NCBI GenBank assembly: GCA_014237145.1
Contig: JAAXOC010000111.1
Coordinates: 1-41,126, forward strand
Length of the DNA: 41,126 bases
From: ANME-2 cluster archaeon
GTDB taxonomy: Archaea > Halobacteriota > Methanosarcinia > Methanosarcinales > Methanocomedenaceae
Reading direction: 5' to 3'
Below the pieces are notes generated by a model. It did not search any database. It was given only the letters and a program-made list of their open reading frames with translations, and was not told where the DNA came from. The stretch's first letter is position 1; each line of letters begins with the position of its first letter. The position numbers were made by a program, and so were the translations under genes. This document shows, in pieces, positions 15,451-23,524 of this stretch.

Positions 15451-15546
15451 ATGAGGGCAATAAACAACAATAATGCAATTCCTCCAGCCACATGCATGAT
15501 AATAATCAATATCATAATTATCCTGACTGCTATCATCATGATCTAA
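15451..15546 (+). CDS. 31-residue hydrophobic micro-ORF
   Basis: ATG 15451 to TAA 15546 encodes MRAINNNNAIPPATC followed by an all-hydrophobic helix MIIINIIIILTAIIMI. It would be a single-pass membrane peptide. No clear ribosome-binding site precedes it, and Ile-rich text is expected by chance in AT-rich DNA. The rest of 15400-15782 shows no gene; it has AT-rich sequence and a TATA-like stretch near 15730 that may serve the glycosidase-like gene. Confidence 0.15.
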   Translation: MRAINNNNAIPPATCMIIINIIIILTAIIMI

Positions 15547-15782
15547 GGAACAGGTATAACAGGACATATAAGTAAGCATATAGTATCTGCATCCGCATCA
15601 GTTAGATATACCCGATTTAATGATCGTCCCTGATAGCATAATTAATCTAAATTCCTGAATTGTTATATTTTTATGGCATCTTACAGTACAAAGTTATCCA
15701 AGAAACATAAAAAATATGACCAGGGTATTAGATAACACTTTATAAAGGAGCATAGAAATAATATCAATGGGAAACATAAAAG

Positions 15783-16880
15783 ATGAATAAAAAAAATTAT
15801 TTAACACATACAGTCATTTGTTTATCATTACTAATCATATTTGTACTGCCCATCAGTGCAGATTCGGATACTGAAAAATATATTGCTTATTACGGGTGGC
15901 TTAACTGCTCGGGTTTAGACTGGGCAGACTCAGGGTTAACATTTGTTATCATTGCTGATGATAACCAGGATGAAATTCAAAAGATACGCAGTGCAGATGT
16001 TGATGTTTATTTGTATAAAGCATTAGGCAGTACATATGCGAGTGCTTCTCATAAAAATAACTGGGAGCAGCAAATAATGGATCTTGTTGATAGTCATGAT
16101 TATGTTGACGGTTTCTTCTGGGATGAAATAGATCCGGGCTATTATGGGCAAAGCAGCAAAGATGAATTTAACCAGCATTTGACTGCAATAAATGATCATG
16201 TCCACATGAATGGTCAAAAGACAATTGCCAATGGTGTAAGATATTATGCAGACCATTGTGACAATGATTATTATATGTGGGAAAGTTTTATGAGTTCCTT
16301 TAAAGGGACTTCAGCTGATCCTGAGTACTATTATGTAGATTTTTTCATACGAACAGGAGAGGATGATGATCCCTATAAGTGGATCAATAACATTGCCAAA
16401 TGGGAATACCTGCAAAATAACTCTGTACTGGGTAAAACACTAGCGCATTCTTATGGTGACCCTTTGGATGATGATAAAAGTAATTACAACTACATCGCTG
16501 CTCGTGTCTTAGGACTAAAGGGATTTGGTTATGTAGATGCAAATAACTTTGCTGCTACGCAAATAACACTTGCACAGGCAATGAGATCGGGTCTGGGAGT
16601 GCAGCTTGATCATACTATAGATGAAAGAGATCAAAGATTAAGCGGCCAATTTGCCAGTGGCGAAGCAGAAAATGATGTAAAGCAGACAATTTCCTCAGAA
16701 AATGCTGTTTATTCCATTACAAGATTATCACCTGATGAATCAGCAGGTGATGAGCCTGAAGTGGAACATTACGATGAAAATAAAGATGACTCTTCCATGC
16801 AAACTTCATTTTTTACAGCCTTTGATGTACTATTAATTGTTATCATTACGGCTATATTGATTGCGAAGTTTCGACCATGA
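15783..16880 (+). CDS. Secreted, membrane-anchored glycoside-hydrolase-like protein
   Basis: A 365-residue extracellular protein. Residues 1-26 form a signal peptide (THTVICLSLLIIFVLPISAD). The middle reads as a TIM barrel of the type seen in spherulin-4 or GH114-like proteins: YIAYYGWLNCSGLDWADSGL, FVIIADDNQDEIQKIRSADV, VDGFFWDEIDPGYYGQS (candidate acidic catalytic residues Asp/Glu), KTIANGVRYYAD and YYYVDFFIRTGED. A Ser/Glu/Asp-rich linker (ESAGDEPEVEHYDENKDD) leads to a C-terminal membrane helix FDVLLIVIITAILIAKF, so the enzyme is held at the cell surface. Substrate unknown; an exopolysaccharide or S-layer glycan is a guess. A decayed copy of its 3' end lies at 17962-17999. Confidence 0.7.
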   Translation: MNKKNYLTHTVICLSLLIIFVLPISADSDTEKYIAYYGWLNCSGLDWADSGLTFVIIADDNQDEIQKIRSADVDVYLYKALGSTYASASHKNNWEQQIMDLVDSHDYVDGFFWDEIDPGYYGQSSKDEFNQHLTAINDHVHMNGQKTIANGVRYYADHCDNDYYMWESFMSSFKGTSADPEYYYVDFFIRTGEDDDPYKWINNIAKWEYLQNNSVLGKTLAHSYGDPLDDDKSNYNYIAARVLGLKGFGYVDANNFAATQITLAQAMRSGLGVQLDHTIDERDQRLSGQFASGEAENDVKQTISSENAVYSITRLSPDESAGDEPEVEHYDENKDDSSMQTSFFTAFDVLLIVIITAILIAKFRP

Positions 16881-16904
16881 TATTTTATTGGGGAAGGGAG
16901 AATA

Positions 16905-16991
16905 ATGAATAATATGAGTTACGGCAAGAGGAGGAACCGATCAGTCATTTGGGAGTTTAGTAAAAAGTATGAGTACAATAAAAATCGGTAA
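16905..16991 (+). CDS. 28-residue basic micro-ORF, paralogue of 22410 micro-ORF
   Basis: MNNMSYGKRRNRSVIWEFSK followed by KYEYNKNR. It shares 13 of its first 21 residues, ungapped, with the micro-ORF at 22410 (pattern MN-x4-GK-x-R-x-RS-x-I-x-EFSKK). A purine-rich GAAGGGAG lies just upstream, and the same is seen before the second copy. It could be a real small peptide or the conserved edge of a decayed mobile gene. Confidence 0.3.
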   Translation: MNNMSYGKRRNRSVIWEFSKKYEYNKNR

Positions 16992-17186
16992 ATATCTATG
17001 CAAATCTTGTAATGAAAACCTCTAAGAAGATCGGAGTGTCTGGGAAAATCTCAAAACCCTTTATTCCTGCAACCCTTTTCCTGATTTCGATCAGCCTCAG
17101 GTCAAGTACTGAAAATCTGTGTATGCAATAAATGCCAAAGTAACTGGATTTTGGAACAGTGTCACTGAGATGTTAAAAAAATACAG

Positions 17187-17681
17187 CTATTTCTCAGCCA
17201 GTTTTACAAGGATGTTCTCAAGGCGCTGGTTGTGTTCATCCATTCGCTGGTTGTGTCCATCTTGCTTTATTACAAATGCTTCAAGCGTTGTATTTATATT
17301 AGTAAGAGATTCTTTCATTTCCCCAGTATCTATTTTTATTCCATCAAGGAAATCTATACCAATATCGAATTTTTCGCTAAATTCGTAATAATCATCGGTT
17401 GCTACCCTGCTGAATACAGACGGTAAATGAAGTTCTTCATGGACTTCCTTTTTCTCAATACTATCAATATCCGACCTAGCAAATTCGCTAAGGCCATTTA
17501 TGAAAGCATCTATCGACTTCTGAAGACCTTCACATGCAATCTTAACGCTACCGTCAACATCATTAAAAACATAACCTTTTATATTTAACTTTCTTGCAGT
17601 GCCTTCAATAATTCCACGATAACCAATATGCTGAACGTTTCCTCTTAATAAGATATTATATCTTTTTATCCTAGTTTGCAT
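17187..17681 (-). CDS. Acylphosphatase-domain protein with heptad-repeat tail
   Basis: A 164-residue protein. The acylphosphatase-like domain (residues 5-85) has LLRGNVQHIGYRGIIEGTAR with the phosphate-loop Arg and IKGYVFNDVDGSVKIACEG with the catalytic Asn. The tail has IDTGEMKESLTNINTTLEAF and two heptads, DGHNQRM and DEHNQRL, ending ENILVKLAEK, typical of a coiled coil. ATG 17681 is chosen because homology starts there; the open frame runs back to 17942 but that part is not protein-like. It is a paralogue of the broken gene at 13560-14155. Acylphosphatases hydrolyse acyl phosphates; fusion to a coiled coil is unusual, and its role is unknown. Confidence 0.7.
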   Translation of the reverse strand: MQTRIKRYNILLRGNVQHIGYRGIIEGTARKLNIKGYVFNDVDGSVKIACEGLQKSIDAFINGLSEFARSDIDSIEKKEVHEELHLPSVFSRVATDDYYEFSEKFDIGIDFLDGIKIDTGEMKESLTNINTTLEAFVIKQDGHNQRMDEHNQRLENILVKLAEK

Positions 17682-17961
17682 AGTCAAATCATACGTCCTT
17701 AACAATATTAACTTTATGCTCATCCAAACAGTAAATTTCCAAGCTGAACTGAATCCGTTCCCCATACAAAATCTACTTCTCCACCCGAAGATTACAGTCA
17801 CACTTTCATAAAAAAAACCTGCCTGCATAAAATCATTTAAACAACGACTGGAAATACAGCCTGAAAGACCAGAGCCCCAGGTAATAACGGAGGGTATCAC
17901 CGATAGTTTGAGCCTATTGAGCACTTGAAAAAGTGTAAACAATGTGTTGAGCCTTTCCAGC

Positions 17962-17999
17962 TAATTATTATAATTACGGCTATATTGGTTGCGAAGTTT
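17962..17999 (+). pseudogene. Decayed duplicate of the glycosidase-like gene's 3' end
   Basis: Thirty-eight bases match 16834-16871, the C-terminal membrane helix of the glycosidase-like gene, at 35 positions (LIIIITAILVAKF versus LIVIITAILIAKF). The stop is lost and the frame continues without recognisable protein. The remaining sequence between 17682 and 18266 shows no gene I can support. Confidence 0.55.
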
Positions 18000-18266
18000 T
18001 GTTTCACTCTTTGGAAAACCTTCAGGAACATTATCAATACTGGTATGTCTGCCGTCGATATACCTTTGGCGATATAATTTTCCTAAAATTGTCTTCCTAT
18101 AACATTATCCACATTGTTGCTACACAAAAATCGTAATAAATACATTCTGGTTTAATACCATCAAGTATGATTTTCAGTCCCTTGAGTTTAATTTATTTAC
18201 TTAGCAGTTTAATAATTATTACAACAGTTGCTTCATAAAAATCAACAAAACCATTGGAGGAAGAAC

Positions 18267-18578
18267 ATGGAAATCCCGGAAGAAAACCCTATGCAGGCCA
18301 TATTTGGCACGCATCCCCAGATAAAAGTGATCGAGACTTTAGCATTTCATTCAGATTTTGAATACAACCTGACAGAACTGGCCGAGTCTGCAAGCGTTTC
18401 AAAATCAAATGTCTTTGATATGAAAGAGAAGTTGTTACATTACCAGATAATGAGCCCCACAAAAAAGGTGGGAAGGATCCAATTATATAAATTCGAATCC
18501 CAAAGCCCTACAGGCAAATTATTAAACGAACTGTCAATAAAGCTTGCTGATATAGATGTGGAGCAACTTGTAAAATAA
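18267..18578 (+). CDS. Winged-helix transcriptional regulator
   Basis: A 103-residue DNA-binding protein. The start MEIPEENPMQAIFGTHPQIK leads into a winged helix: VIETLAFHSDFEYNLTELAE, then the recognition helix region SASVSKSNVFDMKEKLLHYQ and the wing MSPTKKVGRIQLYKFES. A C-terminal helix (LLNELSIKLADIDVEQL) may dimerise. ATG 18267 is selected because GGAGG lies at 18256-18260; an upstream in-frame extension to 18228 is unlikely. Monocistronic. The type is common in archaea, often next to small partner genes that are not seen here. Confidence 0.75.
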   Translation: MEIPEENPMQAIFGTHPQIKVIETLAFHSDFEYNLTELAESASVSKSNVFDMKEKLLHYQIMSPTKKVGRIQLYKFESQSPTGKLLNELSIKLADIDVEQLVK

Positions 18579-18692
18579 TGGGATCGCAAGGACCCAATTA
18601 AAGAACGTATCCGGGAATGACTAGTGTCGAGTCAACCATCTAATATCGCAAGATATATGATCTGACGCGGTTATATTTTTCAGTTATTTTCA

Positions 18693-18762
18693 AGACGCTG
18701 ATTCACGCAGATTAACGCTGATTTAAGGTTGCATCTGCGTTAATCAGTGTTAATCTGCGTCT
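18693..18762. repeat. Imperfect palindromic repeat (GATTAACGCAG family)
   Basis: AGACGCTGATTCACGCAG at the left pairs with TTAATCTGCGTCT at the right over about 30 bp of each arm. The arms are built from short repeats of ACGC(A/T)GATTAAC. This belongs with the hairpin repeats near 9216, 22038 and 34920. Confidence 0.7.
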
Positions 18763-18842
18763 AATATAATTATTGATTAATTTGAATTTTAGAATTGTGC
18801 CCTATACCCTTCATAATCTGACACTTGAAGGTTGACTTGACA

Positions 18843-19370
18843 CTAGCCCTTTTCCCACACCAGCGCCGCCAGCACCGCAGGCACAGCCCCGATGGCAGTA
18901 CATGTCTCAAGTGGAATCCCCTGTCCTGTTATATCCAGGTGATACCGTGCCCTTCCAAACAACTCCTTAGGCAGCCCCTTATGCCCCAGCCCCACCAGCA
19001 GCAGGTACGACCCGCCCCTGATAATCTCATCTGCCAGTGCTGCCGGGGTGATAGCCTTCTTCAGGTCCGGACCTGAAGTGGTCACCACTGGCACGCCGAA
19101 CTGGGGCTGGAATCCTTTTTTAGGCAGGTCGAACACGAAGAACCGGTTGTGTTCCAGCATCTCATGCAGGTACTTGCCTGACCTGCCGATGGTGGTCTTA
19201 TCTGCCACGAAATCACACAGTTCCCCTGCATCCATCTTGAACGGGTAATCGAACAGTGCCAGCGCAAATCCATAACTGTAGGCAATAGGTGCCGCCCTGG
19301 CAATGGAGCGGTAATGTGCATCCAGCACCTTGATCCTGTCATAAGTATTTACCAGTCCCAGTGTCAGCAT
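18843..19370 (-). CDS. DUF531 family protein
   Basis: A 175-residue archaeal protein, MLTLGLVNTYDRIKVLDAHY at the start, GRSGKYLHEMLEHNRFFVFD in the middle, and YLLLVGLGHKGLPKELFGRA followed by YHLDITGQGIPLETCTAIGA near the end. The last part resembles the knotted SAM-binding end of SPOUT-like methyltransferases (GLGxxGLP, then LD-TGxG-xLETCTAI), so an RNA methyltransferase-like fold is possible. I place it in DUF531 from memory. It lies four bases downstream of the GNAT gene, so the two are co-transcribed. Confidence 0.7.
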   Translation of the reverse strand: MLTLGLVNTYDRIKVLDAHYRSIARAAPIAYSYGFALALFDYPFKMDAGELCDFVADKTTIGRSGKYLHEMLEHNRFFVFDLPKKGFQPQFGVPVVTTSGPDLKKAITPAALADEIIRGGSYLLLVGLGHKGLPKELFGRARYHLDITGQGIPLETCTAIGAVPAVLAALVWEKG

Positions 19371-19374
19371 CTTA

Positions 19375-19806
19375 TCACTTCAATTCCAGTACCATAGGCA
19401 CCTGCATGCATACATCCAGTTTATCGCACTCTGCACAGTCCTGCCACAACACAGGTTTTTGTGAATCATCCAGTGCCCTAAAACCCATCTTCTCGAAAAA
19501 GCCCCTGGCTGTCGTTCTTACATATATCCGGTCTGTCATGCCCCTTGCCCTTTGCATCAGTGTTTCGAACAACCTGCGCCCGATTCCTTTATTTTTCCAC
19601 CCCGGAAGCACAGCAATAGACCTGAGTTCCACCAGGCTCATATTGGAATCCAGGCATGCACACCCCACAATCCTGCCCCCTGTTTTAGCTACAACAAACC
19701 AGTCAATGTTATCATCCACCAGTTCAGTCTCAAGTATGTACTGTGACAGGATACTTTTAATGTCCGGTATATCACCGGTGCCGGCATTCCTGATATTAAT
19801 ATCCAC
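19375..19806 (-). CDS. GNAT acetyltransferase, N-acetylglutamate-synthase-like
   Basis: A 143-residue GNAT enzyme that uses acetyl-CoA. IRNAGTGDIPDIKSILSQYI is the first strand-helix, WFVVAKTGGRIVGCACLDS the central strands, and LRSIAVLPGWKNKGIGRRLF contains the acetyl-CoA pyrophosphate loop (Q/R-x-x-G-x-G/A form KNKGIG). ARGFFEKMGF is the usual GNAT end. The C-terminal CAECDKLDVC adds cysteines that might bind metal. Similarity in layout to archaeal ArgA-type proteins suggests an amino-acid substrate, but this is not certain. Confidence 0.8.
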   Translation of the reverse strand: MDINIRNAGTGDIPDIKSILSQYILETELVDDNIDWFVVAKTGGRIVGCACLDSNMSLVELRSIAVLPGWKNKGIGRRLFETLMQRARGMTDRIYVRTTARGFFEKMGFRALDDSQKPVLWQDCAECDKLDVCMQVPMVLELK

Positions 19807-19882
19807 ATATCTGGAATATGATATTACTATTATTAAAAATAGAGCAAGAGAGCGGCGGTTAACCGCCCCCTTACAGATACAT

Positions 19883-21040
19883 TCACTCTTCCGGGTTGCC
19901 TTCTGGTTCAGCAGAAGATTCCTCTTCCTCTGTCTTGAAGATGTGGATGTCAGATTTATCGGCCATCGCCTTTTCCTTCAGTGACTCGCCAGCAATTATT
20001 GTTTCTTCAGTCTCCTTCACCAGGGCCTCCTCGATCTTTTCAACTTCCCGCCTCAGTTCGTCGGCCTTGGGTATGTGTCCTAGTATGTCCTCTGCCTTAC
20101 CCACGATCTTCTCCACATCCACAGTTTCGCCCACTTCAGGCACTTCAGTGGAGGCACCCAGATACTGCCCTACCTGGTTTAGCATCTTTGAGATCTCCAT
20201 TGGGAAGATTATCTTCGTGGCCTGGCCTTCAGCCATTTTCTTCATCATATCCATGCTCAGTACAGAGATGGCCTTTTTATCAAGGGGCACAGCACCCACA
20301 CTGAGGATTCTCAGACCTTGTGACTCACCCTGGGCAATAAGTATCTTTGACACCCGCTCGCCTTCAGCCTCAAGTATCTGTGACTGCCGCATACCCTCTG
20401 CATTCAGTATCCGGGCCTGTTTGGAACCTTCGGCCTCAAGGATGGCGGCTTTTTTCTGGCCATCGGCCAGCAGGATCGCAGCCCTTCGCTTCCTCTCGGC
20501 AGAGGTCTGCTCTTCCATGGCCTCCTTGACAGTACCTACAGGGTCGACTTCCCTTATCTCAACAGCTTCCACTTTGACACCCCAGGCATCGGTTGCCTCG
20601 TCAAGAATATCCCTAAGCTTGGTATTTATGAAATCCCTGTTGTACAGGATCTCGTCCAGTTCCATATCACCTACGACTGATCGCAGTGTGGTCTGTGAGA
20701 GGCTTATAGTGGCGACATGATAATTTACCACTTCAAAATAGGCCTTTTCCGGATCAATAACCCTGACATAGACAATAGCGTCCACATTGGTGGGACTGTT
20801 ATCCTTGGTAATGACCTCCTGCCTGGGTACATCCAGGACCTGGGTCCTCAAATCCATACGTATTACTTCACTGATCAGCGGATACACCCAGTTGAAACCT
20901 GGGTTTAACCGTTTCCTGTAGCGTCCGAGCACTATCCATAGGCCCTGTTCATAGGGCTGGATGATGGTAACACCCGAAATAAATATCAAAATGAGTGCTA
21001 TTGTAATGACCAGACCCAATCCAAAATCAATTACTGCCAT
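19883..21040 (-). CDS. SPFH/stomatin-like membrane protein
   Basis: A 385-residue member of the stomatin/prohibitin group. One N-terminal membrane helix, GLGLVITIALILIFISGVTI, is followed by the SPFH domain: IQPYEQGLWIVLGRYRKRLN, PGFNWVYPLI, RTQVLDVPRQEVITKDNSPT, and VEAVEIREVDPVGTVKEAME. A long Ala/Glu-rich coiled coil (RKRRAAILLADGQKKAAILE, repeats of EAEG) and KIIFPMEISKML follow. A charged C-terminal extension of about 80 residues (from STEVPEVGETVDVEKIVGKA on) is longer than in short stomatins. It organises membrane microdomains and pairs with NfeD encoded just upstream. Confidence 0.9.
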   Translation of the reverse strand: MAVIDFGLGLVITIALILIFISGVTIIQPYEQGLWIVLGRYRKRLNPGFNWVYPLISEVIRMDLRTQVLDVPRQEVITKDNSPTNVDAIVYVRVIDPEKAYFEVVNYHVATISLSQTTLRSVVGDMELDEILYNRDFINTKLRDILDEATDAWGVKVEAVEIREVDPVGTVKEAMEEQTSAERKRRAAILLADGQKKAAILEAEGSKQARILNAEGMRQSQILEAEGERVSKILIAQGESQGLRILSVGAVPLDKKAISVLSMDMMKKMAEGQATKIIFPMEISKMLNQVGQYLGASTEVPEVGETVDVEKIVGKAEDILGHIPKADELRREVEKIEEALVKETEETIIAGESLKEKAMADKSDIHIFKTEEEESSAEPEGNPEE

Positions 21041-21111
21041 ATACTATCCTCCATACAATTTATTTTCTATTTTGTTCCTGAACGTTTTTATCCTGAAATG
21101 ATGTAATCAGA

Positions 21112-21558
21112 TCATTCACTGATTTCAACAACTCTTACATGGACTCCTTCGGATTCTATTACTTTCACTTTTTTTCCTATCGGGATGACTGATTCGGATG
21201 TGGCACTCCATGTCTGGTTATCGATCTTCACTTTTCCGGTTATAGAACCTGGTTCAATATCAATGGTCACTTTCCCTATTTTATCTTTCAGGGTGTCCCT
21301 GCTGGTGGATAATGGTATTTGTACCGGGGCAATTTTACGGTACAGCATTATAGTTGCAATACTTGCCACCAGTGCAGTTACAACCATAATAACTGCATTC
21401 CATTGATCGAATATTTCGGGAAGCAGAATTAATACTGCACCCATAACCAGTAATACTGTGCCAGGTACTGCTACAAAGAACCCGGGATGAAACGACTCAG
21501 CTACAAGAAGGCCGATCCCTACAATTATCATTACCCATCCGATTTCTACATTTAACAT
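21112..21558 (-). CDS. NfeD-like membrane protein
   Basis: A 148-residue short NfeD. Three to four hydrophobic segments (VMIIVGIGLLVAESFHPGFF, VPGTVLLVMGAVLILLPEIF, VIMVVTALVASIATIMLYRK) precede a soluble beta-barrel OB domain (KIGKVTIDIEPGSITGKVKI, then VIPIGKKVKVIESEGVHVRV). It lacks the ClpP-like protease domain of long NfeD proteins. It lies 71 bases upstream of the SPFH gene on the same strand; the nfeD-stomatin pairing is a well-known conserved operon and supports both calls. Confidence 0.9.
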   Translation of the reverse strand: MLNVEIGWVMIIVGIGLLVAESFHPGFFVAVPGTVLLVMGAVLILLPEIFDQWNAVIMVVTALVASIATIMLYRKIAPVQIPLSTSRDTLKDKIGKVTIDIEPGSITGKVKIDNQTWSATSESVIPIGKKVKVIESEGVHVRVVEISE

Positions 21559-21770
21559 TATTACATCCTTATATCAATTGTCTTGAATGATATACTCATC
21601 GTCGTCAGTTTCTCACCTAAAATCTTCTTTTTCCCACTATAAATAACTACCTCCAATTGCTACTCATTCTGTTTATTCATTTAAAAGGAACTTCTTCAAA
21701 TTATTCCACATACATCCGGCTTTTTAATCGAACACTCTTTAAAGATTGCGTTTTTTAACCTATTTGAGAT

Positions 21771-21986
21771 TCAGACCATATATTTACACTCAGAGTCATG
21801 TAAAATCTCATAGGCAATGCTGACGGATGGTATGTGGATGCTGGTTACCAATATCACGTTTTCCTTGGACAGAGCCTGGGGAGTATAGATTCGGTCTGTG
21901 AATTCGTCGATAACGAATACAAAACCTCCATCTCCTATCTTGCTTTGCGGTGCAGTGTTAATGATTTTTCTACTCCACACCCACAA
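21771..21986 (-). CDS. Small hypothetical protein or C-terminal remnant
   Basis: A 71-residue frame with the feel of real protein: SKIGDGGFVFVIDEFTDRIY, then TPQALSKENVILVTSIHIPS and VSIAYEILHDSECKYMV. Start would be TTG at 21986 or GTG at 21980; no ribosome-binding site is clear and a TATA-like AAAATATAAAATTT sits just before, so a leaderless transcript is possible. I do not recognise the family. It may be an intact small protein or the tail of a lost gene. The region 21559-21770 shows nothing else. Confidence 0.35.
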   Translation of the reverse strand: MWVWSRKIINTAPQSKIGDGGFVFVIDEFTDRIYTPQALSKENVILVTSIHIPSVSIAYEILHDSECKYMV

Positions 21987-22037
21987 CTTAAATTTTATAT
22001 TTTAACTGCTTGCAGCGGCTGGCAATCAATTCATTAC

Positions 22038-22129
22038 GAACCGCAGATGGACGCAGATACACAGTCGAATAAGGAAGCGCGATTACTCGCCCTTTCTTAT
22101 TCGGCTATGATCCGTGAAATCCGTGTTCT
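22038..22129. repeat. Nested palindromic repeat
   Basis: Outer arms GAACCGCAGATGGACGCAGA and TCCGTGAAATCCGTGTTC pair imperfectly. An inner stem of CGAATAAG at 22066-22073 and CTTATTCG at 22096-22103 is perfect. Same family as the repeats near 9216, 18693 and 34920. Confidence 0.55.
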
Positions 22130-22265
22130 AAATCATTTGCTCCCATTTATACTTTGAGAGAGAGCGGATTGAAAGTAATATATTTTTAAAAAAATTTCAC
22201 AGAGTACAAGAGGTAAGACCATGATTTTCAAGAATAAGACATATAAAGACATCAGGTCATGAGAT

Positions 22266-22413
22266 ATGGGTGACTACCTAAATTTAGGCATATTAGAAGG
22301 TCGAGAAGTTGAACAGGACGATGAAAAGTGAGGAGATTGCCCAGATATTGGGAATGGGAAAGTCTCTGGTGAATGAATACATAAGAATTTTAAATGAGGA
22401 GGGAGATTTATGA
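22266..22413 (+). pseudogene. Degraded HTH gene, resembling the end of DUF1670 proteins
   Basis: Two overlapping frames form one broken coding region. The first reads MGDYLNLGILEGREVEQDDE (22266-22331). A +1 frame continues as MKSEEIAQILGMGKSLVNEY then IRILNEEGDL (22321-22413). The second part is a helix-turn-helix with the EI(A/S)...GM(G/S)KSLV.EYI pattern found at the end of archaeal DUF1670 proteins, which are often linked to mobile elements. No full-length gene exists here. The stop overlaps the ATG of the next micro-ORF. Confidence 0.45.
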
Positions 22414-22475
22414 ATAAAACAAATTTCGGCAAGTGTAGAGACCGATCGTTCATTTTGGAGTTTAGTAAAAAATAA
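22410..22475 (+). CDS. 21-residue basic micro-ORF, paralogue of 16905 micro-ORF
   Basis: MNKTNFGKCRDRSFILEFSK plus Lys, then two TAA stops. GAGGAGGGAG lies directly upstream, and the start overlaps the HTH remnant's stop (ATGA), as if the two were coupled in the intact element. It matches the micro-ORF at 16905 in 13 of 21 positions. Its function is unknown and it may be a remnant. Confidence 0.3.
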   Translation: MNKTNFGKCRDRSFILEFSKK

Positions 22476-22489
22476 TAAAAGGATAAATT

Positions 22490-23524
22490 ATGGCTCTGCG
22501 GTTAATTGAAGTATTTCTTCCTCCAAAGGATGAATATCGTGTACAACAGGCATTAAAAGACTTTGAAGTGTTGGACATCTGGCAGGAAAGGTTCTCAAAA
22601 GAGTTCATACACATAAAAATCCTTATCACTTCAGAAGATACCGAAACAGTGCTGGACATACTGAATAAACATATATCAATGGTTGAAGGACATAGGATAA
22701 TTCTTCTTCCGGTTGTGGCATCACTTCCCAGACCTGAAATAGTAAATGAGGAAATGCTTGACAATGGAGAATCCCAACCTGAAAACAATTCAAAAGCAAA
22801 GAAAGGCAGAATTAGCCGTGATGAACTATATGTTAATGTTGAAGAGATTACAAGCCTTTCATATGTTTTCGTTATATTGTCATTGTTATCTTCAGTGGTC
22901 GCTGCCATCGGCATTATGCAAAATAATGTGGCAGTGATTATAGGCGCCATGGTCATTGCACCCCTGCTGGGTCCGAATGTGGCGTTATCCCTTTCCACCA
23001 CCCTGGGGGATATTGACCTGGCCAAACGGGCCCTGAAAGCCAATATGACGGGTATCCTCACTGTCCTTTCATTTGCTGCTCTTGTAGGATATATGTTTAA
23101 AGTGGACCCAAACATTCCTGAACTTATATCCAGAACAAAAGTTAGTCTTGGTGATGTTATTCTCGCTATGGCTGCAGGCAGTGCGGCTGCATTATCATTA
23201 ACCACAGGAGTTGCAAGTGCCCTTATTGGTGTTATGGTTGCTGTAGCACTGCTCCCACCACTTGTTGTTTTCGGGATGTTGATGGGACAGGGTGAATGGC
23301 AATTGGCAATGGGGGCAATGCTTCTGGTACTCACGAACCTTATCTGCATAAATCTTTCAGGTGTAGTGACCTTCCTGGCACAAGGAATACGTCCTCGTAA
23401 GTACGGAGATGCAGACAGGGCCAAAAAGGCGACACAGATAGCTATTGTCCTATGGACTTTTCTGTTGATATTGCTCGTAGTTTTGATTATCCTGTCGCAG
23501 AATGGTTGGAAGGTTCACTTTTAA
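22490..23524 (+). CDS. DUF389 family membrane protein (TIGR00341-like)
   Basis: A 344-residue membrane protein. The N-terminal soluble part (residues 1-115) starts MALRLIEVFLPPKDEYRVQQ. The DUF389 domain follows with about six membrane helices: SYVFVILSLLSSVVAAIGIM, then the hallmark NNVAVIIGAMVIAPLLGPNV, GDVILAMAAGSAAALSLTTG and VGMVAVALLPPLVV-like text (IGVMVAVALLPPLVVFGMLM). LLVLTNLICINLSGVVTFLA is near the end. Function of the family is unknown; transport or sensing has been suggested. A ribosome-binding site (AAAGGAT) precedes the ATG. Its 3' end overlaps the convergent methyltransferase gene by 38 bp. Confidence 0.88.
   Translation: MALRLIEVFLPPKDEYRVQQALKDFEVLDIWQERFSKEFIHIKILITSEDTETVLDILNKHISMVEGHRIILLPVVASLPRPEIVNEEMLDNGESQPENNSKAKKGRISRDELYVNVEEITSLSYVFVILSLLSSVVAAIGIMQNNVAVIIGAMVIAPLLGPNVALSLSTTLGDIDLAKRALKANMTGILTVLSFAALVGYMFKVDPNIPELISRTKVSLGDVILAMAAGSAAALSLTTGVASALIGVMVAVALLPPLVVFGMLMGQGEWQLAMGAMLLVLTNLICINLSGVVTFLAQGIRPRKYGDADRAKKATQIAIVLWTFLLILLVVLIILSQNGWKVHF

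Noticed and set aside
17682-17942. N-terminal extension of the acylphosphatase gene
   Set aside because: The extra 87 residues are Phe/Trp/Cys-rich and unlike any domain, and the family similarity and a natural ATG start at 17681.
22462-23424. 320-residue open frame on the minus strand
   Set aside because: Shadow of the DUF389 gene, which has clear family motifs on the plus strand.
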